From the NCBI GenBank assembly GCA_009746045.1, contig RPFO01000389.1, forward strand, positions 2,546,107 through 2,610,106: a stretch of 64,000 bases of DNA. The letters are read 5' to 3'. The notes beneath the pieces are model-generated. The model searched no databases and was not told the DNA's origin. It was given only the letters and a program-made list of their open reading frames with translations. The DNA comes from Mesostigma viride (lineage: Eukaryota > Streptophyta > Mesostigmatophyceae > Mesostigmatales > Mesostigmataceae). Made by a program: the position numbers and the translations under genes. Below are positions 8,801-17,462 of the stretch, piece after piece (within the stretch, counting starts at the first letter, position 1; the number at the start of each line of letters is the position of its first letter).

Positions 8801-10848
8801 ACTTTCGCCCGTATTTAGTTGGGCGCGTGTTTACTCTGGTGACAGACCACCAGCCGCTTCAGTGGCTAATGACCAACACCAACCTGACGGGTAAGCTCGC
8901 CCGATGGGCCATGATTATCCAGGAGTACCACATGACCATTGTGCATCGGGCCGGCAAGGACCATGTCAACGCCGATGTGCTATCCCGATACGCCATGCCT
9001 ACCACTGTTGACCACACTGGAGCCCGGGCCATGGGTGCCGAGGGCTCGTCGGGTTCTGTGGTCTTTGTGAACGCTGCTGGGTATGCGGCCGACGATGAGG
9101 AGGAGGCGTGGTGGCGCAGTGTCGAGTACTCTGTGGCGGACTTCGGCATCAGCGACGACCCGGTGCGGCCGTCGCCATTCACGCCATCCAAAGCTGTGTG
9201 CGCTATGGAAGAGGGTAGGTCTCTGTCCTTTGACATTGATCCTTCTCTGCAGCAGCTGATCGCTGTGCAGGCTCTCTTAGCGCGTAGCTCTCTTGCTGAT
9301 TGCTACACCGCTGATATCTGGCTAGATGGTCGAGTTTTGGAGCAAGTGCAGGGTGCTGTCTTGACTCCTACTCCAGTCGATTGGACTCCTGCTCAGAAGG
9401 CGACGGAGTTGAACAGGGTGCAGCACAGGGCTGCAACCTATGGTTGGGAAGATGGGGTTTTGTACAAGCTGTTGGGCAAGCGTAGGGTGGTCGTCCCACC
9501 GCCTGACAAGCGCGTTGCTATAGTGCAGGCGTACCACGAGCGGTATGGTCACTTGGGTGGCAATCGCACGCTCAGCCTCGTACGGACCAGCTATTGGTGG
9601 AATAACATGCGACACACAGTGGCCCAGGTAGTGGCCAGCTGTGTCCCGTGTGCTCGAACCAAGGCTAACTTTAGCGCAGATCATGGTGCCAAGGAGCTGA
9701 TGTCGCTTCCCATCAAGGGCTTGTTTTATCGCTGGCACGTCGATCTGTGCGGGCCGTTTCAGGAGAGCCCTGACGGCAACCTCTATGTCATGGTATGCGT
9801 GGAGAGCTTTAGCAAATGGGTTGAGTTGATCCCCATTGCTGACAAGCATGCCGCTACCACAGCGAAGCATTTTGCAGACATCATCACCAGGTTTGGGGCT
9901 CCCGCGGAGGTAGTCACGGACCAGGGTGGTGAGTTCAGGGGTGAGTTCCAGGAGTTGCTGGATGGATGTCTTATTGATCACCGTCGCACTTCTCGGGAGC
10001 ATCCTCAGGCCAATGGTTTGGCTGAGAGATTGGTGCAGACCGTCAAGCAGGCGCTGCGCAAGTGGAGCCTGCAGGTGCCGGAGTCGGCCAGGTGGGATCG
10101 CGAGTTGGCATGGATTGCCATGGGTTATCGCATGTCTCCCCAGGAGTCTCTCGCTACCTTCTCCCCGTATTTCCTTCTGTTCGGGCGTAATCCTCTTTTG
10201 CCTACGGAGGCACAGGTTGCGCACCCCGAACCCATGGCCTTCGACAACGCTCAGCAATTTTTGGTTGAGGTGCTGGCCAGGGCAGAGACTTTTAAGAAGG
10301 TCATGCCCATCGCGATGAACAACTTGTTCATTGCTCAGCACAGGGACTCCCTGCGTTACGCTCAGCGCCGGGGGGGCGCATACATGGCTCGCCAGCTGCG
10401 GTTTAGGCCAGGGCAGTATGTTTTCCTGCGCACTCAGCTGAAGCACACTTTGGATGTGGAGGCGGGGCCCACCATTTTGCGCATTGTGGCTATCAAACCA
10501 TCGGGAGTGGCAATTTTGGAGGGCGCCGACGGGAGCCGTACGACAGACAACCTCAGCAATCTCAGTCCCTGCTCACTGCCCAATTTGGTCCACGACCTCC
10601 AACCGCACACATCTCGCCGAGTCAAGGACGCCCAGTGTCAGGTTTGTCACCGGGTCGATCAGGCGGAGTCCATGTTATTGTGTGATCAGTGTAACTGTGG
10701 TTGGCACATGCAGTGCTTGCAGCCCGTGGTCACCAGCATTCCGGAGGGGGATTGGTTTTGTCCAGTGTGCACCGCTGCGCAGTTTACCTCCCGCAGCTTG
10801 ACTGCGGTCACCGCTGCCCTTGTCTTGGTACGATCGCTGTCTTCGTGA
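5758..10848 (+). CDS. pol: Pol polyprotein: protease end, C5 DNA methyltransferase, RT, RNase H, integrase, PHD finger
   Basis: This 1696-residue polyprotein begins with the end of the protease (LLGVDVLARAM, about residues 14-24). A cytosine-5 DNA methyltransferase follows, about residues 168-490. Motif I is LELFAGIGGG near 172. Motif IV is GWECQGLS with the catalytic Cys at 267, where Glu replaces the usual Pro. ENV has its Glu at 310, and HRLR at 349-352 stands for motif VIII. A hydrophobic segment (about 528-552, IILMTALLTSTVLAG) precedes a gypsy reverse transcriptase with YIDD at 814-817. RNase H (YTDWS, Asp 963; YEGEAL; TDHQPL) and an HHCC integrase follow. The integrase has its zinc region from about 1259 and DDE residues at 1329, 1388 and 1423. 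A PHD finger (C4HC3, about 1627-1674) closes the protein. No chromodomain is present. All key catalytic residues are intact. Confidence 0.93.
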   Translation: MRWWSTLKCGYSALLGVDVLARAMVQVDYRAEEASYIPDWDGAGLKRASVPVSCFSSSAGAARLNPSAAAGVVEVSMVEVRAAGSSAWDKHRTVLPQPTASIAKMRTQWSLDAVTSTRQLAMRKRVTEAVITIPQMASHGLTLLQPGVSEAQGNFSAAILPQAPDFAKGAVVLELFAGIGGGIAGFLAAGGVCRKLIAVEPSHKARQVYFSHCGVLSREYPAQFPPSAWRDPFGECPQDIRAIGEVQVQQLLRRHHAIDLVIAGWECQGLSQAGQGRGLADPRSALFWELLRVVGLLQSRQPHPPAYLFENVVAGDSPHQAVREDWATIVALLGEPIVCDNAGLGGLTHRLRAYWTNVACATDVQAVLGAVARQHPSVSAEVALPSHLVTQKVDSEDRPPYARVNRVGSPMCALPTLVSYQGSTAYRDRGKGLVWDTTTGLLVQPPAEFREASMGFHVGASALPGVLESERWSLIGQAMSVLQVGYVLLASVAVRQSGGASPANPPQQVEARAAKLKRPAATGTSSAWGWRLRQVWTIILMTALLTSTVLAGEPTLHRVIHRAAREAPAVGVTPGVAAFSLFHDDAARAPHLEAHAVAVGDPADTHPWAIGEHLSDAQRSAMLKWLGTARGAFAFTSDELGCFNGGTMRVPLDTDTPLFRRQHRLSQAELDFVAEQCKELEDAGIIRQSSSSYAAAVVVAPKKDAITGAWTGMRMATDLRLLNAHTPVDRYPMPRVDDVLDKISPHVKFVSSLDLRSGFHQIAVAPEDQRKLAFWGGGNLYEWVRMPFGHRNASAVFQRAMDKVLAGLPFAACYIDDVIVFSATFEEHLAHLEQVRLALEEHNMRLHPEKCKFAQRTLSFLGHQIVPGGRTPDAAKVESIVQAAVPTDVSGVRAYLGLAGYYRGYIENFSSKVKPLTELLKKGCVWAWGPAQQRAIETIKQELTSAPILRAPDYALPFVLYTDWSKVGLGAVLAQKDGDGREHVIAYASRSNNPAESRYSSYEGEALAVVWAIKHFRPYLVGRVFTLVTDHQPLQWLMTNTNLTGKLARWAMIIQEYHMTIVHRAGKDHVNADVLSRYAMPTTVDHTGARAMGAEGSSGSVVFVNAAGYAADDEEEAWWRSVEYSVADFGISDDPVRPSPFTPSKAVCAMEEGRSLSFDIDPSLQQLIAVQALLARSSLADCYTADIWLDGRVLEQVQGAVLTPTPVDWTPAQKATELNRVQHRAATYGWEDGVLYKLLGKRRVVVPPPDKRVAIVQAYHERYGHLGGNRTLSLVRTSYWWNNMRHTVAQVVASCVPCARTKANFSADHGAKELMSLPIKGLFYRWHVDLCGPFQESPDGNLYVMVCVESFSKWVELIPIADKHAATTAKHFADIITRFGAPAEVVTDQGGEFRGEFQELLDGCLIDHRRTSREHPQANGLAERLVQTVKQALRKWSLQVPESARWDRELAWIAMGYRMSPQESLATFSPYFLLFGRNPLLPTEAQVAHPEPMAFDNAQQFLVEVLARAETFKKVMPIAMNNLFIAQHRDSLRYAQRRGGAYMARQLRFRPGQYVFLRTQLKHTLDVEAGPTILRIVAIKPSGVAILEGADGSRTTDNLSNLSPCSLPNLVHDLQPHTSRRVKDAQCQVCHRVDQAESMLLCDQCNCGWHMQCLQPVVTSIPEGDWFCPVCTAAQFTSRSLTAVTAALVLVRSLSS

Positions 10849-10863
10849 TGGGGCCGGTCGCCA

Positions 10864-10876
10864 GCGAGGGGGGGAA
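10864..10876 (+). promoter_or_regulatory. Candidate polypurine tract
   Basis: GCGAGGGGGGGAA sits 15-28 bases after the pol stop and directly abuts block B1. In LTR elements the polypurine tract primes plus-strand DNA and immediately precedes the 3' LTR. Its position implies that the reverse-transcription repeat starts at B1, not at A2. Confidence 0.55.
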
Positions 10877-11017
10877 TCATGGGACAGGTCCTCGCCCACC
10901 CCACAGGGCATGCAGTTAAGGCAGGCACATCAGCTCAGCTCATTTGGGTTTTACCAAATTAAGCTGAGTGGCCAGCCGCCATGGTGGCGCCGGAGATTGT
11001 GGCACGCAGACGCGACA
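10875..11017 (+). repeat. Block B1 of the split terminal repeat
   Basis: This 143-bp block is identical by eye to 12156-12298 at offset 1281. It contains an imperfect hairpin (CTCAGCTCATTTGG ... CCAAATTAAGCTGAG) and ends CGCGACA. It is followed by two bases (GC) and then the TGTCA start of A2, so the B1/A2 join reads GACA-GC-TGTC and is palindromic. Confidence 0.9.
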
Positions 11018-11019
11018 GC

Positions 11020-12156
11020 TGTCACGGACGCGCGCTATGTCATCCGGGCGCCCACTATGCACAAGACCGGTGACGTGCGCAAGGAATTTGTCTTCTACGC
11101 ATTTTCGACAAAGGCTAGTGACCGGGGGGGACACTAGCACTTGCAGCATAAGAGCGGACGAAAGTGTACGTGCACGCGCGCCGGGCCAGGCACAGCTGGG
11201 CGCGCAGCACTGACTTGAGCGGACGGCAGCACAAGTGTGCAGCGTCGAGAGGATCATACGCGTGTTAGTGGACAGCTGGAGCTGAAGCTGGACTGCTGGA
11301 CTTCAACAGCGCCGAGGCTATTGACAGGCCAGGTGTCTTTGTGGTGTAGAATAGCGGGTCAACGTTATGAGGACTGGACAGAAAATGGAAAAGGACAATT
11401 TGCGGTGCGGAGCCAGATCGCTGGAATGAATGCGAAATCGCTGGCAGCCCTAAAAAGGGATTTCTTCTAGAAAGGAACGATTAGACGCAATGTTTGCTGG
11501 GCCACTCACACGCAAGGTGTGAGCGTGCAGATTGTCTGAAGGATATTATGCTTCGACCTTGCTGGACGTGACTCAATGTCGGACATTCCCAGGGACAGAA
11601 ATGCCGGAGCCTCTAGGAGATGAGATCGGCAACAGGGTAGCAATTTAGATTTGTCGGGATGCCTTCCTGCTTTTGTTGGCATGTGTGGTAGAAAGCCAGG
11701 ACGGCAACTGGAATGCGGTTTCTATTCGCATGGTTCAGGCAGCAAGATAGTTTTGGCATTCCTGGCTGGACTGACAAGTGTGGCGTGTGTCATGCGTGTG
11801 GCATGACGAATGGTTTGGTTCATAGTCGAAGAGGACTCTCACGCAGCGTGTAGTCTCTTCGAGTCTCTCGTTAGTGGCCTTCGTGTTTCTCCCTTTCCTT
11901 GGGAGCAAGGCCGGTAGCATGTCATGGAGCGCTGCCTAACTGCGGGCTCGTGAGCATGGAGTGCATCGATATTGAGACTATCAACGTGTTGTAATTGTAT
12001 TAACTTTCTCAATAAACTCCGCATGTGCGGCTTCATCATCAGACTGTGCAAAGTGTGTGTTTTGAAAGCATTATTCTATAGCAGGGGAGGCAATAAGGTG
12101 GTTATCAGGCACGAGGGACAGTTCCTTGTCCTCGGCTGAGAGCCCTCCTTTCTTTA
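11020..12156 (+). repeat. Block A2 of the split terminal repeat
   Basis: This is the second A copy, matching 1580-2711 at offset 9445. It starts TGTCACGG where A1 has TGTCAAACGG. At its end it passes directly into B2 (CTTTA then ATCATGGG), in contrast to A1, which passes into the internal leader. Confidence 0.9.
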
Positions 12157-12298
12157 ATCATGGGACAGGTCCTCGCCCACCCCACAGGGCATGCAGTTAA
12201 GGCAGGCACATCAGCTCAGCTCATTTGGGTTTTACCAAATTAAGCTGAGTGGCCAGCCGCCATGGTGGCGCCGGAGATTGTGGCACGCAGACGCGACA
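12156..12298 (+). repeat. Block B2, right end of the gypsy element
   Basis: This is the second B copy, identical to B1. It ends GCGACA at 12298 and is followed by GGTA, matching the four bases before A1. The flank from 12303 to 12472 shows no gene. Confidence 0.9.
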
Positions 12299-13085
12299 GG
12301 TATAGCGCCTACATGCTAGGTAGGTAGGGTCCAAGGGCCAGCTTTTGGAAAATTTCAGCATGGTGTCTTTTATTTTTGTTTTGAGTACCCCCCTTAATTG
12401 CCTCCGGACCCAACTTTCAGCTAAAAATGACCGGTTCGGTTTTAACTTAAAATCCGTATAGACCGGGCCGGGTTAACCCTTGGATGGTGTCCAACTCGCG
12501 CCTAAAAATAGGCTTGAGTTGCACCTTGCATGGTTAAGTCCACAAACCAACCTAAAAACAATTTAGTGTCCATACTGGGACCAAAGCACACACATATAGG
12601 GACTTACTTGGGGGTCATGTCATTGGTCATGTTGCAATGTCCTACGGGTGCTAAATATAGCACCACCCTCAGGGGGGTGCGCGAGTGCGAGAAAAACACA
12701 CATGTATATTGCATTATTACACCTGAAAACAATTCCGTTGCTCCCAATATTTTAAAGGCAGTTGCTTGGGTATCCAGGCATGGCTTCTGCACACTGACAT
12801 GATGGGTTGTCCCAGGGACCCAGATGCACGGTCTAAAAATAACTCGCGCCTAAAAATAGGTGCCAGTTTGGCTGGTGACATTTGCTAGCATTACAAGGCA
12901 GGGAACTCACTCGCTAGCATAATAAAACATCAACCATGGTGAAACATGGATGGTCTCATCTATTCCAGCCTATAAACAACTGGGTAGGCTATAAAACATT
13001 CAAAAACCATCCCGGCATGGTGGTACACGGGCGCGCCCCGGGCGCGGTAAGGCCAAAGGCCATGTCAACACTAATGCTTGCATTC

Positions 13086-15497
13086 TCAAGGGGTGGCTCG
13101 CGCCTGCCCCTTCTTCTTGATGTTGGTACGCCTCGGCCTGCCCACCGCCGGCGTGCTTGGGCCTGCCTCAGCACGGGTGACCACGCCGTCGCGCGCAGCC
13201 CACTCCTTGCCGAGACGGCCGCGCTGGGTGAGGCCGAGTGTGGCGCGCTGGCCGATGTGACCCGTGTCGAGGCCCTCCACCTCCTCCTCATGCCACACGC
13301 GGAAGCAGTCATACTCGCCCTTGTTGCACAGGGCTATGTCGCACTCCCTGCACAAGAACACCGTGCGCTTCCTGTTGCCCGCTGCGGTGCACACGGCGCA
13401 CTGCGCTTGATTGGTGAAGGGGATGTATTCCACTTTGTGCAAGCCGCTCCTGCGGCCAGCCTTCCCTGCACCCACCGGCAGCACTGCCGCCAGCTCGTTG
13501 ATGCGCACCCGGGTGCCAGCGCCCCACTTGTTGCATGGATCAGCTCATGTGCCAGCAGCTAGCTTGAGGAAGCCGGCGTGGGTCAGCGCGACCTGGCCCT
13601 CCTGCTCCGCGATCATGACGTGCATGAGGTAAGCGTCGGTGGCTGTGTGTGCCATGTGACCCGTGAACAGGCGGTGCCACCAGATCTTGGTAACGGACGC
13701 CTTCTGAATGTCGTACTCGGCGCAGAGCTGGTCGTTTTTGTCGGTGGCGTGCATGCAGTCCCAGTAGTTGGTGATGCTGCTGGGCGCTGGCACCGTCACG
13801 CGCTCGGACGTGCGACCGCTATGGCGGCTGACCTGGGCCTCGGTCAGGCCCAGACCCTTGGACAGGGTCCAGACTTGCTTCTTGTCCATCCAGCACGTGA
13901 GGACGAGGCCCTCCTTGTTCACCGCCCAGGCGTAGTCGCCCTGCTTGGCCGCCTTGCCCTTGGGCATGAGCGCGCGCACCTCCTCGAATGGGAGGTCCTT
14001 GCGGTTGGTCATGATGGTGCCCACCACCTGGTGGCCCATTGCTGCGCACTCCTCTACCGCGGCGCGGGAGGTGTACCAGCGATCCATCGCCCACTTGGTC
14101 TTGTGGGGCCACTTGGCCACCATACGCTTGACGACCTCGAACGTGTGGTTGGCCTGGGGCAGCTTGTCATATGTCTCGACGTGATACAAGTAGCCGGTTG
14201 GCCAATCGTTGTCCCCGAACTGCTTGATGTGGAACTCCTCCGGCTTGTTGGGGTTGAAGACTGTGATGGGAGACAGCCGGTGGCGGGTGGGGATGGAGCG
14301 CTCATCCAGCGAAGCACGCTGCCCTGGCTTGACATACTTCTTGTACGTCTCGTTCAGGTGGCGCTCCAGCCAGTCGCACTGCCACAGCCGGTGCTCACGT
14401 GTCTGCTTGTCCGTGGGGCGCTCGGAGGTTGGCGCCAGGTGAAGGAAGCGCGTGATTTGGTCAAAGCGGTATTTGGACATGTGCCTTTGCAGCATGGGTG
14501 GCTCAGCCCCCCCGATTGGCTCTGATGAGAAATAGTCTGCCCGGGACGGCAGCTTGAGCAGGGACATGGTAAAGATGATGCCAATGAACTTGCCCAGCTC
14601 GTTCAAGGTCAGATCCTTCCAATCCCTTGAGCCACCCTTGCCCGCCTCCTTGAGTGCAGCGTAGAGGTTGGTCTGCTGCACAATGCGCTCCAGGACATCC
14701 CGCTGCGTCCAGAACAGCCTGAACAGCTGCTCAGGGTCGTTCTTCTGGAGCTGCTCCTCGCTGCATGAGGTTCTGGGGTTTGGCTTTGCCCTCCAATCGC
14801 GCAGGCAGTGTAAGAGAGGGAAAAGAAGCGAGATTGGGCTTCCCGACACCGAAAGTCCACTCGTTGCCACCCCTCGAGCCCTGCCCAGTCGTGTCGTCCT
14901 CCTCGCCATCACTGTCATCTGCCTGCACCGGAATTTCCAGCAGCGGCTCCTCCTCGGCCTCGCCCTCCGACTCGTCATCGACATGTGCTCGAGCAGCACG
15001 GCCCCTTTTCTTGGCCGGCTGCCTGGCCGGAGCCTTCCTCGCCTTGCCCTTGCCCTTGCCCTTGCGTTTCTTGACAGGCGAGAATGCAATATCCTCGCTA
15101 GAGGCCGACTCCGAGCTGGTAGGTGCAGATGCGCCATCGTCGCCTGCGCTAGGTGCCTGGCCGACGTCGGCGCTTTTCTCACTGCCATTGGCAGAAATGT
15201 TGCCCTCCTTGTCGCTAACCTGCTTCTCAACATCCGTAGGGGCCGTGACAACCCTAAAGTCGAAAATCTGCGCCTTTGTTTAAGGTCGTATTTCTTTGTG
15301 TCACCTGTGAACAGGCACTTCGCCAGCGTCCCGCACCTCGCCACTGACACTACTTCCCCCGAAATCCTCTCATTTTCATGGTCGGCTCCGAATTTCTCGA
15401 TAGCCCACTCTAGCCCAAATACTTTCGGAGGCACTGACACCTTGATACCCCTTTTTAGCCTAAAATCTGACATACTGCCACTAGGAACGTCCGCCAT
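13086..15497 (-). pseudogene. piggyBac transposase (in-frame stop, two opposing frameshifts)
   Basis: This transposase would cut and paste the element at TTAA sites. The core is readable from 15497 to 13545. The three expected Asp residues are at about 398 (SLDERSIP), 472 (AMDRWYTS) and 538 (WMDKKQVW), matching the order in the piggyBac family. A stop (TGA, 13545-13547) separates this core from the same-frame C-terminal cysteine-rich domain (CAVC...CREC...C...CFRVWH type, about 13400-13310) and a basic tail. In the N-terminal third, from about 15267 to 14765, the reading frame is wrong. The acidic, NLS-bearing sequence typical of these proteins (KKRKGKGKGKARK, then DDSDGEEDDTTG) is in the -1 frame, and the frame returns near 14765. 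The copy is therefore probably not functional as read. Indels from assembly are possible. Confidence 0.88.
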
Positions 15498-15747
15498 GGT
15501 CTACCGCCGCAATCGTCGTCTTCATCGTCCTTCCACGTTTTTGTCAATTTTTGAGGCGCGCGGACAGCTGTCAACCAGGGTACCCCCCTGTACTGTAACC
15601 GTTAATTAGTCCCTGCAGACTTGGTCTAAACATAGTGATGTCTGGTATCAGGGCGTAGAGCACATCTAGCTCTAGCAGCAGACCTAAAAATATCACGGAA
15701 ATGTCTACTGGCATTCGCGCCGCGCCGCTTCCCATCTCGCGCCTATT

Positions 15748-15787
15748 TGTAGGCGCGAGTTGAACTCGCGCCTACAAATAGGCGCGA
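15748..15787. repeat. Subterminal hairpin repeats of the piggyBac element
   Basis: Two adjacent palindromic units, CTCGCGCCTATTTGTAGG-CGCGAG type, sit just inside the right TIR. Related single units lie inside the left TIR (12496-12513, 12842-12860). Subterminal repeats are known transposase-binding features in piggyBac elements; the role here is inferred. From 15806 to 16337 I see no gene; a 43-bp segment near 16018 recurs near 16290. Confidence 0.7.
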
Positions 15788-16337
15788 ACACCATCCAAGG
15801 GTCAAAATGTCGTCTCGCGACATTTTGACGTTAGCGACTCGATCGAGCTTGGCTGGCGCGTGGTGGGACGAACTTTCACGACTTGCCACCTGTCGGCTCA
15901 CCGAAACTGGGTCGTAGTGACGGTCGGCTCACTCGGCTTGACGGCTTTCGTCTTTTCGCCGTTGCTCTCGCCGTGTTCGACTTTCCACCTTTTTCGACTT
16001 TCTACCTGTCGGAACGACGAAACTGCGTTAGCGGCCGGACAGGTTCGCCTGAAGTTATTCCCCTGCACGTGGCGGCTGGCCGGCTGCCCATATACCAACC
16101 TAGGACGATCGTCGTAGGTTGGTACATCCAAACTGCGTCGTCTACTGAAGTGACGGTCCAAAGACTGACGGGCGAAGATACTTTTGTTGCTGTTAAAATT
16201 TTCCGTCTTGAATCCATGTTGATTATTAAAAGGGACCAATAGACGTTAGGTTTGAAACTGACCAAAGTTTCTAAGTCGTCGAAAGTACGACGAAACTGCG
16301 TTAGCGGCCGGACAGGTTCGCCTAAAGTTATCAGGAA

Positions 16338-16771
16338 TGATTCCGCCAGCGCATCGTGGCCGGCCGCAACGGGGTCGGCGGGGGGGAGAGGGGGGGGGGA
16401 CCTCCGGGTGGGTGGGGGGGTGGGGGGTGGGGGGGTGGGGGGTGCGGGGGACAGATCCACCAGTGCATGGGACCTCGCTGAGGGGGTGGGGGTGGGCCGG
16501 GGGACCTCCAGGTGGGTGCCGTAGTGGGCACGGGGGGCGGGGGATCCGGGGGCGGGGGATCCGGGGGCGGATCCGCCAGCGCATCGTGGCCGGCCCACGC
16601 TGAGGGGCCGGGGGGGGAGAGGGGGGGGGGCACCTCCGGGTGGGTGGGGGGGTGGGGGGCCGGGTGGGGGGTGCGGGGGGCAGATCCGCCAGTGCATCAT
16701 GGAGGGCCCTCGCTCAGGGGGGTGGGCCGTGGGGGTGGGGGGTACCTCTGGGTGGGCGCGGGGGGCGGGAA
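16338..16771. repeat. G-rich minisatellite, left block
   Basis: Degenerate units of about 112-117 bp carry the core GATCCGCCAGTGCATCATGG and long G runs with GGGTGGGTGGGG. Units are recognisable at about 16344, 16456, 16573 and 16685. The G runs (up to 9-10 G) could form G-quadruplexes. Long ORFs here are proline-rich translation artefacts. Confidence 0.8.
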
Positions 16772-16774
16772 CAC

Positions 16775-17071
16775 GCGGCGGAAGACGAGCCACTGGAGGA
16801 GGACGGTGGAGACGGGTACAAAGCCCTTGATCCTATGCATGAAGGAGACGGGGACGTAACGGAGGGAGGTGTTGCCGAGGACGAGACTGGCGGAGAAGAC
16901 GAGGACTAGAGGCAGGAGCCGGCGGAGGAAGAGGCTTCGCCGGAGGCGGACTTTGGGGACGACTTGCACCCAGTCGACGAGGAGGACGCAGCCGATGCTG
17001 CCCAGCGCCAGGTGGACGGTGACAAGCAGCATCGGGCAGGGCAACTGGAGGACCTTGAACATGTACTTAGT
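16775..17071 (-). pseudogene. Exon of a triose-phosphate/sugar-phosphate translocator (DMT superfamily), isolated
   Basis: On the minus strand this non-repetitive island encodes about 99 residues resembling plant sugar-phosphate/nucleotide-sugar translocators. The pattern is FKVLQLPCPMLLVTVHLALG, then a hydrophobic helix (GSIGCVLLVDWVQVV), a basic RRSLFLRRLLPLVLVFSAS turn, LGNTSLRYVPVSF, and MHRIKGFVPVSTVLL. The last parts correspond to the family's conserved LSN/LGN...Y...VSFIQ.LKA..PV block. The segment is bounded on both sides by C-rich (minus strand) minisatellite. An AG precedes the exon (ACTAAG at 17068-17073) and a GT follows it, so the repeats could be introns. No other exon is seen nearby. 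It may be a captured gene fragment or part of a gene with exons beyond recognition. Confidence 0.6.
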
Positions 17072-17462
17072 TGGGGGGGGGGGGGGAGGGGGGGGCACCT
17101 CCGGGTGGGTGGGTGGGTGGGTGGGGGGTGCGGGGACGGATCCGCCAGTGCATCATGGAGGGCCCTCGCTGAGGGGGGTGGGGGTGGGGGGACCTCCGGA
17201 TGGGTGGGGGGCGCGGGGGGCGGGGATCCCGCATACTATGACGTCTCGCTGCATGAGGCGGGGGGGGGGGGGGGGGGGCACCTCCGGGTGGGTGGGGGCC
17301 GGGTGGGGGGTGGGGGGTGCGGGGGGCAGATCCGCCAGTGCATCATGGAGGGCCCTCCGGCTCGCTGAGGGGGGTGGGGGTGGGGGTGACCTCCGGGTGG
17401 GTGGGGAAGCGTGGGGGGTGGGGGATCCCGCATATACTATGACGTCTCGCTGAGGGGAGAGG
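17072..17462. repeat. G-rich minisatellite, right block
   Basis: This continues the same array with units near 17137, 17225, 17328 and 17427. Two of them carry a variant core, CCCGCATACTATGACGTCTCGCTG. The array has an 11-G run near 17073 and an 18-G run near 17261. No gene is visible. Confidence 0.8.

Larger units (their letters stand above)
1573..12298 (+). mobile_element. Ty3/gypsy-type retrotransposon with DNA methyltransferase and PHD finger, split direct-repeat termini
   Basis: This 10.7-kb element runs from TGTCA at 1573 to GCGACA at 12298, giving TG...CA ends with short inverted TGTC/GACA termini. It is flanked by GGTA at 1569-1572 and 12299-12302; the match is AGGTAT if edge bases are included. 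Internally it carries Gag, a CCHC knuckle with protease, and Pol (methyltransferase, RT, RNase H, integrase, PHD). The repeated blocks are arranged A1 (1573-2711), internal region, B1 (10875-11017), A2 (11020-12156), B2 (12156-12298). An ordinary LTR element would be AB-internal-AB or BA-internal-BA. A-block copies are nearly identical and B-block copies are identical by eye, so the insertion is young. No primer-binding site for a familiar tRNA was found. Confidence 0.9.
12477..15801 (-). mobile_element. piggyBac transposon, 3.3 kb
   Basis: Perfect 14-bp terminal inverted repeats CCCTTGGATGGTGT lie at 12477-12490 and, inverted, at 15788-15801. The left flank is TTAA (12473-12476), the piggyBac target. 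The right flank is TCAA (15802-15805), one base off. Subterminal copies of CTCGCGCCTAAAAATAGG occur at 12496 and 12842, and of its relative CTCGCGCCTACAAATAGG and inverse at 15748-15787. The single gene on the minus strand encodes a DDE_Tnp_1_7-type transposase. Confidence 0.92.

Noticed and set aside
13578-14525. 315-codon plus-strand ORF inside the piggyBac element
   Set aside because: Antisense to the transposase core; the minus-strand frame carries the three catalytic Asp motifs.
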